Shown here in pieces: positions 62,381-64,000 of a DNA stretch of 64,000 nucleotides (position 1 is the first letter of the stretch; each line of letters starts with the position of its first letter). The notes beneath the pieces are model-generated. The model was not told the origin of the DNA and did not search any database. It saw nothing but the letters and a program-made list of their open reading frames with translations. Source of the stretch: Bog-473 sp963779735 (GTDB lineage: Bacteria; Actinomycetota; Acidimicrobiia; Acidimicrobiales; RAAP-2); contig CAVZZJ010000012.1 in NCBI GenBank assembly GCA_963779735.1, positions 72,784 through 136,783 on the forward strand, read 5' to 3'. The position numbers and the translations under genes were made by a program.

Positions 62381-63667
62381 ATGCGCCAGTCGGCGGTAAT
62401 CAGGCAATGGTTGAGCACAGCAGATCCGACACGACGAGTGAGCATAGGTAGGACACGAATCGTTCTGGTGGCAGTCATCGGCTTCTTGCTGGCTGTCCTC
62501 AGCCCGCTGGTGATCGCCGCCTCACCGGCACATGCCGAGGACACGCCCAGCACTACAGTCGCCACCCAACCCGTCTCCACCATGGACTCCCCCATCAGCG
62601 TGACCTTCGGGACCGCCATCACCGACAGCGTCACCTGGCCCGAGTCTTCCAATGGCCTGGCCGACTATCCCCCGGCGGAGATCTCCACCGACATCCAGTT
62701 GATCTGTACGACCGAAACCACCTGTGCCTCTGCCTCCGCTCCCGTGGGGATCGACACGGTCACCGTCACCTTTAGCCTCGTCTCGGCCACAACGACCCTG
62801 ACCGTGTTGGCTCCCCGCCTCCCCACACCAGCCCCCACGCCACCGCCCCCTACGGTGGTTACGTCTCCGACAACGACCAATCACGGTTACTGGCTGGTCG
62901 GCTCCGATGGGGGCATCTTCACCTTCGGCAACGCTCAGTTCTACGGATCGACGGGAAATCTTAACCTGCAGCGTCCCGTAGTCGGCATTACACCAACAGC
63001 GAACGATGCGGGTTACTGGCTGGTGGCGAGTGACGGCGGCATCTTCAGCTTCGGGAACGCTGGCTTTCACGGTTCGATCCCGGGACTCGGGATCGCTCCC
63101 GCCGGGTCAGGACTGCCCCACAGTTTGAACGCTCCCATCGTGGGCATGGTGCCCTCGGCCGATGGCGGCGGCTATTTCATGGTGGGCGCCGATGGCGGCG
63201 TATTCACCTTTGGCGACGCTAAGTTTGAAGGGTCTTGTCCATCCATCGGTGGGTGCGCTGGCGGCGCAGCAGTTGCCGTGATGCCGGACGCCACCGGCAA
63301 AGGGTATTGGGTCGTGACTGCGGGCGGCGATGTCTACACGTTCGGAGACGCTGCGTACGACGGTGGACCTGGTCCGATTGGCGGACCGGTTGTCGCGGCC
63401 GTGCGGAGTGCTGATGGAAACGGCTACTACATCCTCCAAGGAGACGGCGAGGTCTTCGGGTACGGGGACGCTCTCTACCGTGGGAGTGCCTATGGCGAGG
63501 TCGGAGGGTCCAACCCCGCGACGGCCATCTTCACTACGGCAGACGGCGGCGGTTATTGGGTGGCTTCGGTCAACGGATCAGTCATCACCGAAGGTGATGC
63601 ACCCTACTTGGGCGGCGCCAATGAGCTTCAATTGAACGGTGCGATCATCGCCGGGACGGGATGGTAG
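62381..63667 (+). CDS. Secreted YWL-repeat protein
   Basis: 428 residues from ATG 62381 with GAGGGGG upstream; the frame opens at 62312. A signal peptide (IVLVAVIGFLLAVLSPLVIA then ASPAHA) precedes a strand-rich domain with one Cys pair and a Thr/Pro linker (about 150-165). The C-terminal half has about six diverged repeats: GYWLVGSDGGIFTFG, GYWLVASDGGIFSFG, GYFMVGADGGVFTFG, GYWVVTAGGDVYTFG and others. Unlike the amidase array the copies are divergent, so older. It is probably a cell-surface or wall-binding protein. Confidence 0.88.
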   Translation: MRQSAVIRQWLSTADPTRRVSIGRTRIVLVAVIGFLLAVLSPLVIAASPAHAEDTPSTTVATQPVSTMDSPISVTFGTAITDSVTWPESSNGLADYPPAEISTDIQLICTTETTCASASAPVGIDTVTVTFSLVSATTTLTVLAPRLPTPAPTPPPPTVVTSPTTTNHGYWLVGSDGGIFTFGNAQFYGSTGNLNLQRPVVGITPTANDAGYWLVASDGGIFSFGNAGFHGSIPGLGIAPAGSGLPHSLNAPIVGMVPSADGGGYFMVGADGGVFTFGDAKFEGSCPSIGGCAGGAAVAVMPDATGKGYWVVTAGGDVYTFGDAAYDGGPGPIGGPVVAAVRSADGNGYYILQGDGEVFGYGDALYRGSAYGEVGGSNPATAIFTTADGGGYWVASVNGSVITEGDAPYLGGANELQLNGAIIAGTGW

Positions 63668-64000
63668 ACGTGGTGATATCGGCTTGCGTGCAGAGATGCC
63701 CTAATACATCGCTTGCCTGGACCCCCATGGCGATCAGAAACGCCGATGATGAATCCCGCTGATTGCCCATCGAAATGGCAGCACGAGCACGCCCGATTAG
63801 ACGTTGTCATCGTCGACTGGAAATGCGACGAGCCAGCGACTGCTTGAACCGCTCCCATCGGCTGTTTTAGGCCACACCTAAGTTCTCTTGGCCGCTGCGA
63901 CTCGCTGTTGCACCCCGGCACGTCAATCAGTTTTCCTCGTCCACGCACCACAAGCTCGTAGAGTCGGCCTCCAGTTCGGTGAATAATGATATCGACTCGG
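63668..64000. other. 333-bp terminal region
   Basis: No convincing gene before the window end. Short frames exist on both strands but have no protein-like features or ribosome sites. Confidence 0.4.

Overview
The window is high-GC, gene-dense DNA with many GTG starts, ATGA/GTGA overlaps and short SD-led operons. It fits an actinobacterium, most likely an uncultured member of the Acidimicrobiia. The reasons are F420/LLM-type flavin enzymes, several SnoaL-like proteins, DUF4232 lipoproteins, GAP-family membrane proteins, fused CaiB CoA-transferases and, above all, secreted proteins built of GYWLVASDGGVFTFG-type repeats, which are common in that class. The taxonomic call is an inference from gene content. 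No rRNA, tRNA, CRISPR array, integrase or transposase was recognised.

Layout. 0-5 kb: acyl-CoA/flavin metabolism genes (enoyl-CoA hydratase end, double-hotdog thioesterase, LLM oxidoreductase, NTF2-like protein), a MerR regulator and a GT4 glycosyltransferase. 5-13.3 kb: a block of stress/dormancy-type genes: PPOX F420-type protein, DUF4232 lipoprotein, phosphoribosyltransferase-hydrolase fusion, ferritin-like protein, erythromycin-esterase-like protein, CBS-pair protein, an aminoglycoside-phosphotransferase-like/P-loop kinase, and small unknown proteins. Nine copies of a 14-bp motif, GGGAC-N4-GGCCC and variants, lie in front of these genes. Both the motif and the gene set resemble the mycobacterial DosR (DevR) dormancy regulon. 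This is the most interesting system in the window. 13.4-31 kb: a catabolic region (TauD dioxygenase, HAD phosphatase, K+ channel, sugar isomerase/epimerase, two Gfo/Idh/MocA oxidoreductases, Rieske oxygenase). It includes a four-gene minus-strand operon (amidohydrolase, double CoA-transferase, thiolase-like protein without the usual Cys, DUF35 protein) that looks like CoA-dependent ring or side-chain degradation ending in a retro-aldol step. A quinone reductase, a SnoaL protein and a DHA2 exporter follow.

30.6-44 kb: three GAP-family membrane proteins around DUF2252 and EamA genes, an amidase, a split SGNH/acyltransferase-3 pair, and a P450/LLM/VOC group. 44-49 kb: an ABC exporter with a PadR regulator and a HAAS-like partner, plus an inverted, decayed fragment of the same ABC ATPase gene. 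49-64 kb: a cell-surface region with two Asp-box (BNR-like) propeller proteins, one interrupted by an in-frame amber codon, an N-acetylmuramoyl-L-alanine amidase with six near-identical 126-bp repeats, a second YWL-repeat protein, DUF4232 and other secreted proteins, a GH12-like glycosidase and a K+ channel fused to an unusual C-terminal domain.

Decay and repeats. Two loci carry apparent frameshifts at or near G/C runs (11.3-12.9 kb and 14.4-14.9 kb) and one carries a nonsense codon. These may be true pseudogenes or assembly errors. Short GC-rich tandem repeats sit between genes at 2.2, 5.5, 8.0, 18.5, 41.7 and 49.1 kb.
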